DNA of 64,000 bases, taken from positions 6,329,221 to 6,393,220 of the forward strand of contig NZ_AP018288.1 of the NCBI RefSeq assembly GCF_002368335.1. Reading direction: 5' to 3'. How positions within the stretch are numbered: the stretch's first letter is position 1; each line of letters starts with the position of its first letter. Below the pieces are notes generated by a model, which did not search any database, had not been told where the DNA came from, and worked only from the letters and a program-made list of their open reading frames with translations. This stretch comes from Nostoc sp. NIES-4103 (lineage in GTDB: Bacteria > Cyanobacteriota > Cyanobacteriia > Cyanobacteriales > Nostocaceae). Shown here piece by piece: positions 7,826-16,747 of the stretch. Both the position numbers and the translations under genes were made by a program.

Positions 7826-10093
7826 ATGAGTTCTCCCCAACCCCCTCACAAGCCACAAACTTTACTTGGTCAACTGACTCAAGCAGTACATACAATTCAA
7901 GCTAGGGTTGATTTTTCCAAGCTGGCGCTCAAGCCTAATGCCAAAGTACCAGAAATCTGGGTGCAGGATGCGGGGGCGGATAAAGCGGAAGTATATCCAC
8001 TGTTGGGCGATCGCTATGTGCTAGGTCGTAGTTCTAAATCCAGCGATATAGTTATTCGTAACCCAGTTGTCAGCCAAATTCACTTGTCGCTGTCGCGAGA
8101 TTCTACTCAGCGCACCCCTGTTTTCGTCATCAAAGATGAAAACTCCACTAATGGAATTTATCGTGGCAAGCGACGGATCACTTCCTTGGAACTGCGTCAT
8201 GGTGATATCTTCACTTTGGGTCCACCAGAACTTGCCGCTTCAGTACGGCTACAATATGTAGATCCACCCCCATGGTATGTTAAAGCTGCAACTTGGGCTG
8301 GTTACGGTATTGGAGGTGCTAGTGCCCTTTTAGCATTGGTAATTGGTGTCGAATGGCTGAAATTTTCCGTCACACCCCTACCTACAGCCACTCGCGCCCC
8401 AGTAGTTGTTTATGCCCGTGATGGCAGCACCCCACTACGTGAGCCTCGAACTACTGCTCACGTCGATATGAAGCGCTTGCAAGACTTTGGGCCTTATTTG
8501 CCCGCTGCTGTTGTAGCCTCAGAAGATAGTCGCTACTATTGGCACTTTGGCGTTGATCCATTGGGAATTTTGCGAGCTGTGGTGATTAATAGTCGCAGTG
8601 GAGATGTACAGCAAGGAGCCAGCACTGTTACCCAGCAAGTAGCCCGGAGTTTGTTCCGCGAGTATGTTGGTTCTCAAGACTCCCTAGGACGGAAATTACG
8701 AGAAGCAATAGTTTCTTTGAAGCTAGAAACTTTCTACAGCAAAGATGAGATTTTGCTGACTTACTTAAATCGCGTGTTTTTAGGCGCAGACACCTCCGGG
8801 TTTGAGGATGCTGCACAGTATTATTTTGGCAAGTCAGCTAAAGAATTAACTCTCTCGGAAGCTGCAACTTTAGTGGGAATTTTACCTGCTCCCAATGCTT
8901 TTGATTTTTGTGGGGATGGCCCCAATAAGCTCGAAGCTGCTGAATACCGCAATCGAGTTATTAAGCGGATGCTGGAGATGGGTAAAATTAAACCAGACCA
9001 AGCAAATCGAGCCAGGCGTTCAACTATCCAAATCAGCCCGAAAGTTTGTGAACAACAAGCTAAGACGATCGCTCCTTACTTGTATAGTTATGTATTCCAA
9101 GAATTGGAATCAATTTTGGGAGAAGGAGCAGCAAGAGAAGGCAACTATATAATTGAAACTCAGCTAGATCCGGCAATTCAATCTCAAGCAGAATCAGCAT
9201 TGCGTAATTCTGTAAATAACGCTGGTTCAACTTTTGGTTTTTCGCAAGGAGCGATGGTTACCCTTGACTCCAAAACAGGTGGTATTTTGGCAATGGTAGG
9301 TGGAACTGATTACAGAAGAAGTCAGTTCAATCGGGCTGTCCAAGCCAAAAGACAACCAGGTTCTACCTTCAAAATTTTTGCTTACACTGCTGCTATTGAG
9401 CAAGGAATTCCGGCATCTAAAAGTTATTCTTGTGCCGCTTTTCCTTGGCAAGGCTTTACCTACAAACCCTGTCGTACTGGTGGCGGGAGTTTAGATGTTG
9501 CCACAGGACTTGCCCTTTCGGAAAACCCCATCGCTTTGCGGCTTGCCAGGGAAGTAGGATTAAACAAAGTGGTGGCAATGGCACAACGTTTGGGAATCAA
9601 ATCTTCCCTTGATCCTGTCCCTGGTTTGGTGCTGGGTCAAAGCGTAGTTAATGTTTTGGAAATGACTGGTGCTTTTGGTGCCATTGGCAATCGTGGGGTG
9701 TGGAACCCTCCCCATGCCATTAGCCGAATTTTAGATAGTAGTGATTGTAGCGATCGCAACGATTTAAAAACCTGCCGTGTCATCTATTCTTTTGACCAAG
9801 ATCCAAAGGCTAACAAGCGAGTTTTGTCAACTGGTGTAGCAGACGAAATGACCAGTTTGATGCGGCAAGTGGTCACTAGAGGTACAGGTCGCAGTGCTGC
9901 CATTGGACTGGGAGAAGCCGGTAAAACTGGCACGACTGATAAAAACGTTGACTTATGGTTCATTGGCTTTATTCCCAGTCGCCGACTCGTAACTGGAATT
10001 TGGCTAGGAAATGATAATAATTCCCCAACATCTGGTAGTAGCGCCCAAGCAGCTCAACTGTGGGGGAATTATATGGGAAGAATCACACGATAA
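7826..10093 (+). CDS. FHA-domain class A penicillin-binding protein
   Basis: Bifunctional peptidoglycan synthase (glycosyltransferase plus transpeptidase) with an N-terminal phosphothreonine-binding FHA domain, 755 aa. FHA lies at about residues 60-130 (YVLGRSSKSSDIVIRNPVVSQIHLSL, NSTNGIYR). A membrane span lies around 155-180. The GT51 domain has Glu233 in EDSRYYWHFG, the QGASTVTQQVARSLF motif and the LNRVFLG region. The transpeptidase domain carries the SxxK motif (Ser513-Lys516), SxN (Ser565-Asn567) and KTG (700-702), so both activities look intact. The FHA fusion is known from cyanobacteria (annotated as FHA-modulated glycosyltransferase/transpeptidase). It suggests control by a Ser/Thr kinase. 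The gene stands alone between a divergent and a convergent neighbour. Confidence 0.92.
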   Translation: MSSPQPPHKPQTLLGQLTQAVHTIQARVDFSKLALKPNAKVPEIWVQDAGADKAEVYPLLGDRYVLGRSSKSSDIVIRNPVVSQIHLSLSRDSTQRTPVFVIKDENSTNGIYRGKRRITSLELRHGDIFTLGPPELAASVRLQYVDPPPWYVKAATWAGYGIGGASALLALVIGVEWLKFSVTPLPTATRAPVVVYARDGSTPLREPRTTAHVDMKRLQDFGPYLPAAVVASEDSRYYWHFGVDPLGILRAVVINSRSGDVQQGASTVTQQVARSLFREYVGSQDSLGRKLREAIVSLKLETFYSKDEILLTYLNRVFLGADTSGFEDAAQYYFGKSAKELTLSEAATLVGILPAPNAFDFCGDGPNKLEAAEYRNRVIKRMLEMGKIKPDQANRARRSTIQISPKVCEQQAKTIAPYLYSYVFQELESILGEGAAREGNYIIETQLDPAIQSQAESALRNSVNNAGSTFGFSQGAMVTLDSKTGGILAMVGGTDYRRSQFNRAVQAKRQPGSTFKIFAYTAAIEQGIPASKSYSCAAFPWQGFTYKPCRTGGGSLDVATGLALSENPIALRLAREVGLNKVVAMAQRLGIKSSLDPVPGLVLGQSVVNVLEMTGAFGAIGNRGVWNPPHAISRILDSSDCSDRNDLKTCRVIYSFDQDPKANKRVLSTGVADEMTSLMRQVVTRGTGRSAAIGLGEAGKTGTTDKNVDLWFIGFIPSRRLVTGIWLGNDNNSPTSGSSAQAAQLWGNYMGRITR

Positions 10094-10161
10094 ATTCGTA
10101 ATTCGTAATTCGTAATTCATAATTCAGTAATTACGAATTACGAATTAGTAATTACGAATTA
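10093..10161. repeat. Inverted heptamer repeat between convergent genes
   Basis: Tandem ATTCGTA units followed by their complement (TACGAAT), so the block can fold into a long hairpin. It lies between the stops of two convergent genes and may act as a terminator. Confidence 0.75.
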
Positions 10162-11631
10162 TTATCGGTATCCCTTCCAAGGAGTCACTTCCAATTTGCC
10201 GCTAGGCTTAAATACTACCTGGAAGTGAGCTAGAGGTTCTTTGTTGTTAGGAGCAGCTACAGTTGAACCGTAAACTGCTTGAAACATTTTCGGTAGCGGT
10301 GTTTCTCGAAAATAGTCAAAGGCAGCTTGGTTCAGTGGTTCGTAGTCCGCTATCACGCTATCTTTATTGACTGCTACCCGATACAACAAATCTTGGGTGA
10401 AGCTAGGAGTACCACTCCAGGTTTGGCGAATTGCACCATAAAGCTTTGTGTTTAAATTTTGAACTGTTTTCGGTTCCGTGATTTTAGAACCAATAACTTC
10501 AGGCGTTCTCGCATATCCCCGCCAAGGGCTAACTTGCAATACACCTTGCCTATCAAAAACTACTCTAAATTGAGCAATTGGTTCATTAGCAATGGTAGGA
10601 CGGACAGCAGGATTATAAAGGAGGTTGGGCAGAGGAGTTAAATCTATTCCTTCGTTTGCTTCTTTATTTACCGCCTTATAACCAACGATCGCACCATCTG
10701 CTGCTACACCTACACGATAAATTAAATCTTGTTTGAATGCTGAGCGATTAGTCCAAGCTGGATTAATTTGATTATAAACTTGGCGATTTAAGGCACGCAG
10801 TTGAGATGGATCGGTAATTTCAGTAACTGTATTTTTTAAAAGTGCTTCTAAATCTGTAACTGCGGGTTTTGTGGCTGCTGTGGAAGTTGTAGCAGGTGTG
10901 GCAGTTATTGTTGGAGTTGCAGCAGTTATGGGAGTTTGAGTCTCTGTAGAGGTTGTTGTTGGTGGTGCAGAAGGATTGCTGCTAGGTGTTGCAGAACTAC
11001 TCACATCTTGTGGTTTCGGTTGGGGTGGACGCACCTCTGGAGGCGGAATCAAACTAAAAGCTACTGCTGCAACTGCTAAACTGGAAACTCCAATAGTCGC
11101 AGGTAATGCCTGCTTGAGCAAGACTCGATTACCACCGCCGTAACGTCTTGCAATTGGTTGTAATTCCAGTGATAACTCTGGTAATGTTTGTGTGTCAGCG
11201 AAAAACTGATCCACAGCTTCCACTAAATCAAACAACTGCACTGTATTCAAATCAAATTGAATAGGCGATTTATTAAAGTTAGGGTTGGACTCTAAATTAT
11301 CTTGTGTATTCTCAGAATGCACAATCAATCTATGTCGATTACTGTCAATTTTCTGAAATTCCACTAACTCTGAGTCTTGGTTGTGTGCTTGTGGGTTTGG
11401 CACATTACTCAAAAATTCTTGGGCATATGCACTCACGGCCCTGACTAAACTTTCAAAAAATTCCCGTCCTCCTGCTAGGGGTTGGTTATGCCCAGATAAA
11501 TAGCATTCTGCATTGACTAAAATTGATAATTCTGGGCGCAGTTCTTGAAAGTGTGCAGCCCTTGAAGCATCACTTAAACCCTCTAAAAGCAGTGTACAGT
11601 TAGGAAGACTGTACTTACGTTGGATGTTCAT
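10162..11631 (-). CDS. DUF4335 domain-containing protein
   Basis: 489-residue cyanobacterial protein of unknown function. The N-terminal part (1-170, MNIQRKYSLPNCTLLLEGLSD) matches what I know of DUF4335. One hydrophobic segment near residue 183-200 (ATIGVSSLAVAAVAFSLI) is followed by a Thr/Ala/Pro-rich linker. Two similar C-terminal repeats of about 95 residues follow, each with LNxxxYxxI, DLLYRV and FQVVFxxxGxLxVxPWxGY-type motifs. This suggests a membrane-anchored protein with a duplicated extracytoplasmic domain. It is 134 bp downstream of the DUF3038 gene on the same strand, a pairing common in cyanobacteria, so the two probably work together. No biochemical role is known to me. Confidence 0.8.
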   Translation of the reverse strand: MNIQRKYSLPNCTLLLEGLSDASRAAHFQELRPELSILVNAECYLSGHNQPLAGGREFFESLVRAVSAYAQEFLSNVPNPQAHNQDSELVEFQKIDSNRHRLIVHSENTQDNLESNPNFNKSPIQFDLNTVQLFDLVEAVDQFFADTQTLPELSLELQPIARRYGGGNRVLLKQALPATIGVSSLAVAAVAFSLIPPPEVRPPQPKPQDVSSSATPSSNPSAPPTTTSTETQTPITAATPTITATPATTSTAATKPAVTDLEALLKNTVTEITDPSQLRALNRQVYNQINPAWTNRSAFKQDLIYRVGVAADGAIVGYKAVNKEANEGIDLTPLPNLLYNPAVRPTIANEPIAQFRVVFDRQGVLQVSPWRGYARTPEVIGSKITEPKTVQNLNTKLYGAIRQTWSGTPSFTQDLLYRVAVNKDSVIADYEPLNQAAFDYFRETPLPKMFQAVYGSTVAAPNNKEPLAHFQVVFKPSGKLEVTPWKGYR

Positions 11632-11765
11632 AAAAAAACCTCACGGGAGTTTGGAAACCCCTGACTTGAAACTACATGTCGTCCCCATTCCTCGGAACAA
11701 CTTCTTAGAATCCCCTGGCTTTGGGAATAAATGAGCTAAGCGAAATTTATTCAGCTAGGGGAGTG

Positions 11766-12392
11766 TCAATCTACTTCACCGTCAAACAAACTAATCCAGA
11801 ACCGCTGCATTCCAGCTGTGCCAGTACAAAATAATAATTGTCCCAACAAATTGATAGCTAGCTCGTCTAATTTTTCATCAGTATTTAAAGCTAAAAGACC
11901 AGAACGTTTGGCATTCATTCTACTTTTAAAATGCGCTCTAAACCGCTCTAGATAATTAGATAGTCGCAAATTCTGCTCTAGTGGCAGCTGCTTTTCATTC
12001 ATTTGCTGATATAGCATAATCATCTGGCGAATAACAACTGTTAAACGCCGGGCTATATAGCAAGCAATTACAACTAGAGCTTTAGCTTCAATGATGCTTA
12101 AAGGGCGGCGGATATGCGCTCTTCGCATGGGATTGGAGCTACGCATTCGCCACAAATTCACCCGATCCTTAATAATTTCTTTTAATTCCAGTTCTTCGGC
12201 AAAAGTCAGGATAGCTTCAGAACCACCAAGTTCTAATGCTTCAATTGCCAGTAAAATGAGATCAATTTGCAACCTGGTTCTAGGGGGACATCCAGCTCCC
12301 GCGATCGCAGGATCTGGTAGAGCTTCCAGCATCATCGGCAGTGATGTAGGGGTTGGACTGTTTAACGGCTTTATGCTCGCGGAGACGTTCAT
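11766..12392 (-). CDS. DUF3038 domain-containing protein
   Basis: 208-residue soluble, largely helical cyanobacterial protein of unknown function. Family-typical segments include LQIDLILLAIEALELGGSEAILTFAEEL and the C-terminal LLFCTGTAGMQRFWISLFDGEVD. It is upstream of the DUF4335 gene on the same strand. The frame has its ATG at 12392 (MNVSASIKPLNS), and a second Met at residue 20 could also serve. The pairing is conserved in cyanobacteria as far as I recall. Confidence 0.8.
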   Translation of the reverse strand: MNVSASIKPLNSPTPTSLPMMLEALPDPAIAGAGCPPRTRLQIDLILLAIEALELGGSEAILTFAEELELKEIIKDRVNLWRMRSSNPMRRAHIRRPLSIIEAKALVVIACYIARRLTVVIRQMIMLYQQMNEKQLPLEQNLRLSNYLERFRAHFKSRMNAKRSGLLALNTDEKLDELAINLLGQLLFCTGTAGMQRFWISLFDGEVD

Positions 12393-12900
12393 TCTCTAAA
12401 ATACCTTGTACGCTTCCAATAGACTAGATAAAACTAGTACAACTAATTTAAGATTAAGTAGCCCAACAAGAATATTAGACTTGCGGCAGTAGTAGAACTA
12501 CTTGATATATACATTACTTACTTGTTCTACTTAAAGGTTTCCGTATATTTAAAATTTAGGTTTTTAACCCATAAGTTGACCTCTATGTTGTAATTGCTAG
12601 TCCATCTTTAGCTTGGTGTAGATTCTCAGTATCGTCAATGGATTGTGAAACAGAAGCTTCGACCCCAAGCGTATGAGATCATGCGTATGACATTATAGTG
12701 TACGATTTTTCAGGTATCGGGGATTGGGGACTGGGGACTGGGTACTGGGTACTGGGTACTGGGGACTGGGGACTGGGTAGAGGAAAAGAGATATAGCTAT
12801 CAATTCTTCCAATCCCCAATTCCCCATTCCCAATGCCCAATGCCCAATGCCCCATGCCCCATTCCCAATGTCCAATTCCCAATTCCCAACTCCCAGCTTT
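12393..12900. repeat. Intergenic region with STRR block before apt
   Basis: About 300 bp of AT-rich DNA without a recognisable gene. Then a heptamer block (about 12716-12890) contains ACTGGGG/ACTGGGT units, their complement, and CAATGCC/CCCATGC-type units. Short reading frames through this block are repeat translations, not genes. The apt ATG follows within 10 bp. Confidence 0.8.
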
Positions 12901-13419
12901 ATGGATTTAAAATCTCTAATTCGTGACATTCCTGATTTTCCCAAACCTGGAATTTTATTTCGTGATATCACTACTCTACTGCGCGATCCAGAGGGATTGC
13001 GCTATACTATTGACCTTTTTACACAAAAATGCATGGAGGCTGAACTTCAAGCAGATTACGTTATGGCTATGGAGTCACGGGGTTTTATTTTCGGCTCACT
13101 TCTAGCTTATAAATTAGAATCTGGATTTATTCCTGTCCGTAAAAAAGGTAAGTTACCAGCAGCAGTTCACTCAATTGAATATGAATTAGAGTATGGTACT
13201 GACTGTTTAGAAGTTCATCAGGATGCTTTGCACCCAGGTAGCCGAGTCTTGATTGTAGACGATTTGATTGCTACAGGTGGGACGGCAAGTGCAACGGCAA
13301 AATTGGTGCAACAGATTGGCTGTGAATTAGTGGGTTTTGGGTTTATTATCGAGCTACGGGATTTACAAGGGCGTAAACATCTGCCAGATGTGCCCATTAT
13401 CTCCCTAATAGAATATTAG
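12901..13419 (+). CDS. apt: Adenine phosphoribosyltransferase
   Basis: Purine salvage enzyme that converts adenine plus PRPP to AMP in the cytoplasm. 172 residues, normal for Apt. It has the N-terminal DIPDFPKPGILFRDITTLL motif, the ESRGFIFG flexible region and the PRPP-binding loop RVLIVDDLIATGGTASA near residues 116-132. The frame is open further upstream into STRR DNA. ATG at 12901 (MDLKSLIRDIPDFP) matches the family start. It is monocistronic in appearance and flanked by STRRs on both sides. Confidence 0.95.
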   Translation: MDLKSLIRDIPDFPKPGILFRDITTLLRDPEGLRYTIDLFTQKCMEAELQADYVMAMESRGFIFGSLLAYKLESGFIPVRKKGKLPAAVHSIEYELEYGTDCLEVHQDALHPGSRVLIVDDLIATGGTASATAKLVQQIGCELVGFGFIIELRDLQGRKHLPDVPIISLIEY

Positions 13420-13553
13420 TCATTAGTCATTAGTCATTAGTCATTAGTCATTAGTCATTCGTCAAGAGTTAAGAATTAATAACAACTGACAACTGACAAA
13501 GGACAAAGGACAAAGGACAAAGGACAAAGGACAAAGGACAAAGGACACAGAAC
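13417..13553. repeat. STRR blocks between apt and the permease gene
   Basis: Heptamer TTAGTCA repeated about six times from the apt stop, then CAACTGA units, then AAAGGAC about eight times up to the next ATG. Three different 7-bp families abut each other here. Confidence 0.9.
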
Positions 13554-13555
13554 AA

Positions 13556-14596
13556 ATGACATCTACAAGAATTTCTGTGGAGACAAGTCGAGATTGGCTA
13601 ATAAGACTAGTCACCAGTGAAACTTTTATTTATGTGGTAAAACGATTATTGCAAGCATTTTTGACCTTGTTTCTGGCTTCAATCTTATCGTCTTTCATTA
13701 TGGATCTTGCTCCGGGAAATTTTCTGACTCAACTACAACAAAATCCCAAAATTTCTAAAGAGCAAATTGATGCACTTACCCGGCAATTCGGATTGGATAA
13801 ACCTTGGATAGTGCAGTATTTTCTATGGTTATGGAATGTCGTCACCAAAGGAGATTTTGGCACTAGTTTTGCATATAATCGTCCTGTAGCATCTTTATTG
13901 TGGGAAAGAGTTCCAGCAACTTTGCTGATGGCAATAGCTTCGTTAATTGCCACTTGGACAATTGCTATACCTTTAGGAATTGTGGCAGCAATCAAACAAA
14001 ATGATTCAGTCGGTAAGGTGTTACTAGTAATTAGTTACCTGGGACAAGGATTCCCCAGTTTTATCACTGCCATAATATTATTATTTTTTGCCCAAATTAC
14101 AACTCCTCTGTTTCCTGTGGGAGGTATGACTAGCATATATTATGCAGACCTTTCCCCTATTGGGAAAATTTTGGATGTTGGCTGGCACTTAATATTACCT
14201 ACCATTGCGTTGAGCATTACTAGTTTTGCTGGGTTACAGCGAATCACTCGCGGTGAATTGTTAGATGTTTTACGTCAAGATTATATTCAAACAGCTCGCG
14301 CCAAAGGACTCCCAGAAAACCGAGTTATCTATGTTCACGCTCTGCGTAATGCTGTCAATCCCTTAATTACTCTATTGGGTTTTGAGTTGGCTGGTTTATT
14401 GGGCGGTGCTTTTATTACTGAACAATTCTTCAACTGGCCAGGATTAGGCAGATTAACTTACCAGGCTCTGATTAATCAAGATGTACCTCTGGCTATGGCT
14501 AGTCTTGTGATGGGCGCAGTGCTGCTAATTATTGGTAATTTGGTAGCAGATTTAATGTTGACAGTTGCCGACCCGCGCATTAGTCTCGATCAATAA
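13556..14596 (+). CDS. DppB/OppB-type ABC transporter permease
   Basis: Inner-membrane permease of the peptide/nickel ABC transporter family, 346 aa. Family motifs: N-terminal span (VVKRLLQAFLTLFLASILSSFIMDLAPGNF), QFGLDKPWIVQYFLWLWNVVTKGDFGTSF, and the EAA-like loop (DYIQTARAKGLPENRVIYVHALRNAVNPLI) around residues 242-272. About six hydrophobic segments are visible. No binding protein, DppC-type partner or ATPase is adjacent, so the other subunits must be unlinked. Scattered peptide transporter genes are common in cyanobacteria. The substrate cannot be told. Confidence 0.85.
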   Translation: MTSTRISVETSRDWLIRLVTSETFIYVVKRLLQAFLTLFLASILSSFIMDLAPGNFLTQLQQNPKISKEQIDALTRQFGLDKPWIVQYFLWLWNVVTKGDFGTSFAYNRPVASLLWERVPATLLMAIASLIATWTIAIPLGIVAAIKQNDSVGKVLLVISYLGQGFPSFITAIILLFFAQITTPLFPVGGMTSIYYADLSPIGKILDVGWHLILPTIALSITSFAGLQRITRGELLDVLRQDYIQTARAKGLPENRVIYVHALRNAVNPLITLLGFELAGLLGGAFITEQFFNWPGLGRLTYQALINQDVPLAMASLVMGAVLLIIGNLVADLMLTVADPRISLDQ

Positions 14597-14767
14597 AAGA
14601 CGATAAATTATCTCGTTGAAGTTGTTTACTGATGGCTGTTGACTGTGGACAGTATGTTAAAACAATTACAATGAGATATTTTGTTATTTGGAAGTCCTAA
14701 GAGTAAAGAATTTTCTTCCTTTTCCCCCTGATCTCCCATCTCTCCATTTCCCTCTCTCCTCATCCTC

Positions 14768-15049
14768 ATGCTGTCCGAAGTTTATTACCTAGTGCGTTCA
14801 AAAACAGACGGTCGCTATTTGACAGCTCGTCCGAGTGCTGAAGCGTCAGGTTATTTGTTGCTGTTTCGTGAAAACTTTGATGCTTTAAGCTATCTCAACA
14901 CCCATGCCCCAGATGTGGCAAACCGTTTTGCTGTGGAATCTATTCCTGGCACACAGTTAGGCAGCTTACTCAAACGCTGGGGTTTTGGCGGTGTGGGTAT
15001 TGTCAGTGACCCTTTGTTGCCCAAAGTAGAGTTTTTAGAGCATAACTGA
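14768..15049 (+). CDS. Small conserved hypothetical protein
   Basis: 93 residues, soluble, no signal peptide (MLSEVYYLVRSKTDGRYLTAR). It reads like a genuine compact alpha/beta protein. It has acidic and hydrophobic alternation and a Gly-rich stretch (RWGFGGVGIVSDPLL) near the C-terminus. I do not recognise a functional family. ATG at 14768 follows a CT-rich stretch with no clear ribosome binding site. It lies 171 bp after the permease gene on the same strand. Confidence 0.6.
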   Translation: MLSEVYYLVRSKTDGRYLTARPSAEASGYLLLFRENFDALSYLNTHAPDVANRFAVESIPGTQLGSLLKRWGFGGVGIVSDPLLPKVEFLEHN

Positions 15050-15135
15050 AGTTACCACAAAAGTGAGGTAGTGCGATCGCAAACAATCTCTTGTTCGATT
15101 CACCTTCTTTTGAAGTTTGTGTCAGCACTTCAAAG

Positions 15136-15363
15136 TTATGCTTGGTCATCTTTAAAAATCTCTTCTAATGTCAGCTGTTTGCCAGCTAACTCAGAGGCTA
15201 AATCTCTGAGCTTAAAAAGAGTCTCAAACTGTCCACGCTCAAGTAGTCCTTTTCTGGCAGATGACAAGGTTCTTTTATCTAAACCTGTCATATCTTTAGC
15301 TTTTTGAATGGATATGTTCTTGTCTTCTGTCCAGTAAGGGGAAAGGTCAACGTATTTCGGCAT
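15136..15363 (-). CDS. Small helix-turn-helix-like protein
   Basis: 75 residues from ATG 15363 (MPKYVDLSPYW). The segment ISIQKAKDMTGLDKRTLSSARKGLLERG has the spacing of a helix-turn-helix, and the rest is helical and charged (LRDLASELAGKQLTLEEIF). The frame is open 26 codons further upstream, but that part lies in repeat-like intergenic DNA. The 15363 start is therefore preferred. It could be a small transcription regulator or an antitoxin. No toxin-like partner is adjacent. Confidence 0.5.
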   Translation of the reverse strand: MPKYVDLSPYWTEDKNISIQKAKDMTGLDKRTLSSARKGLLERGQFETLFKLRDLASELAGKQLTLEEIFKDDQA

Positions 15364-15798
15364 CTCACTAATAAATAGTTTTTGTTTTAAATCTACAGGA
15401 CTTACGCAGCTGGCACAGATATTTTCTGCGATAGCTGTCAATAGTCAATAGTCAATAATCAGGGTTTCCCGACTTGAATACCACTTCGTTCAAGTTGGGA
15501 AACCATACACAGCAGTGGCTCAAGTGGCTGACCGCGCTGCCGACGCTCCTACGTCGCTACCGCTGACGCTCAAAGACTCGCGATCTTCGCTCTTGCTAAC
15601 GCTAACACCACACGACTGGCTCCTTTTGATACAGTACAACCCACACGAAAAAAACATGACAATGCGTGTAAGTCCTAATCTAGTCAACGCATCTTGAGTT
15701 TTCTGAGTGCTTTGATGCATCAAAGCTAGTAATCTTTTACAGATATCTTCTATATAATAGCTTTAACGTTTTGGCATGTCAACACGTTGACGTTGAAC
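15364..15798. repeat. Intergenic repeats, no gene
   Basis: Contains STRR units (TAGTCAA), an inverted repeat around GGGTTTCCCGACTTGAA / TTCAAGTTGGGAAACCC (about 15461-15505), and a GC-rich mosaic repeat with CGCTGACGCTCAAAGACTCG and HIP1-like sites. Similar mosaics occur at 17450-17620, 20101-20240 and 49127-49200. Reading frames here are repeat translations. Confidence 0.6.
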
Positions 15799-16347
15799 TT
15801 AATCATTAAGAAAATTGAATTGTCCTAACAATGTGTCAACACTAGCGTTGTGATCTAAGAAAGAAAATAAATGCCAGTAGCGAAGTCTTCCTTGTTGATC
15901 TAAGATGAACTGTGCTGGTAGAGGTGCGCCTAGTGCTTGTCCTACTTGATAAGTACGAAAGACACGACAACTTGGATCACTCAGCAAGGGCATTTGTAAA
16001 CCTAAATCCCTCACAACTATTTGGCTCTGCTTTTCGTCAGTACTTGTAATCATCAAAACTTCTATACCGCGATTTTTGAATTGTTCGTAGTTCTCATTCA
16101 AAGCTTTGATATGAGGAAAACAAAAGGGGCAATATTGCTTTTCAGTAAATATCCTTGTAAAAGCCAGTAATACTGGTTGCTTGCCTCTGTAATTGGATAA
16201 CTTTACTAAAGTGCCGTTGGTAATATCTGGTAGTTGAAAATCTGGCGTTCCTACTTCCAATCTGAGTATATTCGTGGCTGGTACTGGAAGAAAATTACGG
16301 AAAAAACGCTCATTTAGTAAGCCACTAAAATCAGTTGAAGTCAGCAT
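15799..16347 (-). CDS. AhpC/TSA-family peroxiredoxin-like protein
   Basis: 182 residues with a thioredoxin fold of the AhpC/TSA family. VGTPDFQLPDITNGTLVKLSNYRGKQPVLLAF is followed by FTEKQYCPFC, which puts Cys73 and Cys76 at the peroxidatic position. The pair is CPFC rather than the usual PxxxTxxC context. ITSTDEKQSQ, LLSDPSCRVFRTY and FILDQQGRLRYWH match the family's later strands. It probably reduces peroxides or acts as a thiol oxidoreductase in the cytoplasm. The 2-Cys peroxiredoxin gene lies 400 bp away on the same strand, so redox stress is the common theme. Confidence 0.75.
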   Translation of the reverse strand: MLTSTDFSGLLNERFFRNFLPVPATNILRLEVGTPDFQLPDITNGTLVKLSNYRGKQPVLLAFTRIFTEKQYCPFCFPHIKALNENYEQFKNRGIEVLMITSTDEKQSQIVVRDLGLQMPLLSDPSCRVFRTYQVGQALGAPLPAQFILDQQGRLRYWHLFSFLDHNASVDTLLGQFNFLND

Positions 16348-16747
16348 ATCTTATCCTGAATTTTTATATTAATGAGTGTTGATTTTTGTCTGTAAAAAGT
16401 GATGGGATATTTTTGATTTGTCTATTCCTAACTGATATCAAAATGAGACGATAAACTAAAACATGTTTAATTTGCAATTTAGACGCACATTCGCTTAAAA
16501 CCAAAACCACAGATTAACACTTGAATTCACACTGATGATCTATAGGTATCTGTGTTTATTTGTGTTTATCTGTGGTTCTGATTGATTTTGCCGTCAATTG
16601 GGGAGCAGGTGAAGATGAGGAGGCAGTGCGGTCTTGGGGTCTCCCCAAGTGGAGCAACTGCCGTGGGGATGGGGGAGATGGGGAAGATAATTCTTAATTC
16701 CTCACTCTTAACTCCTAACTCCTCACTCTTAACTCCTAACTCTTTTT
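16348..16747. other. Intergenic region between two peroxiredoxin-family genes
   Basis: 400 bp without a gene. It holds a palindrome-like stretch around TGTGTTTATTTGTGTTTATC. Further on come a GC-rich mosaic repeat (16621-16680) and STRR units of TTAACTCC/CTCCTAA type just after the next gene's stop. No promoter element is clear. Confidence 0.5.

Noticed and set aside
12693..12971. Minus-strand frame before apt
   Set aside because: Translates heptamer repeats and overlaps the apt start.
15520..15723. Short frames in the mosaic repeat
   Set aside because: Composition follows the GC-rich repeat; no start context or family.
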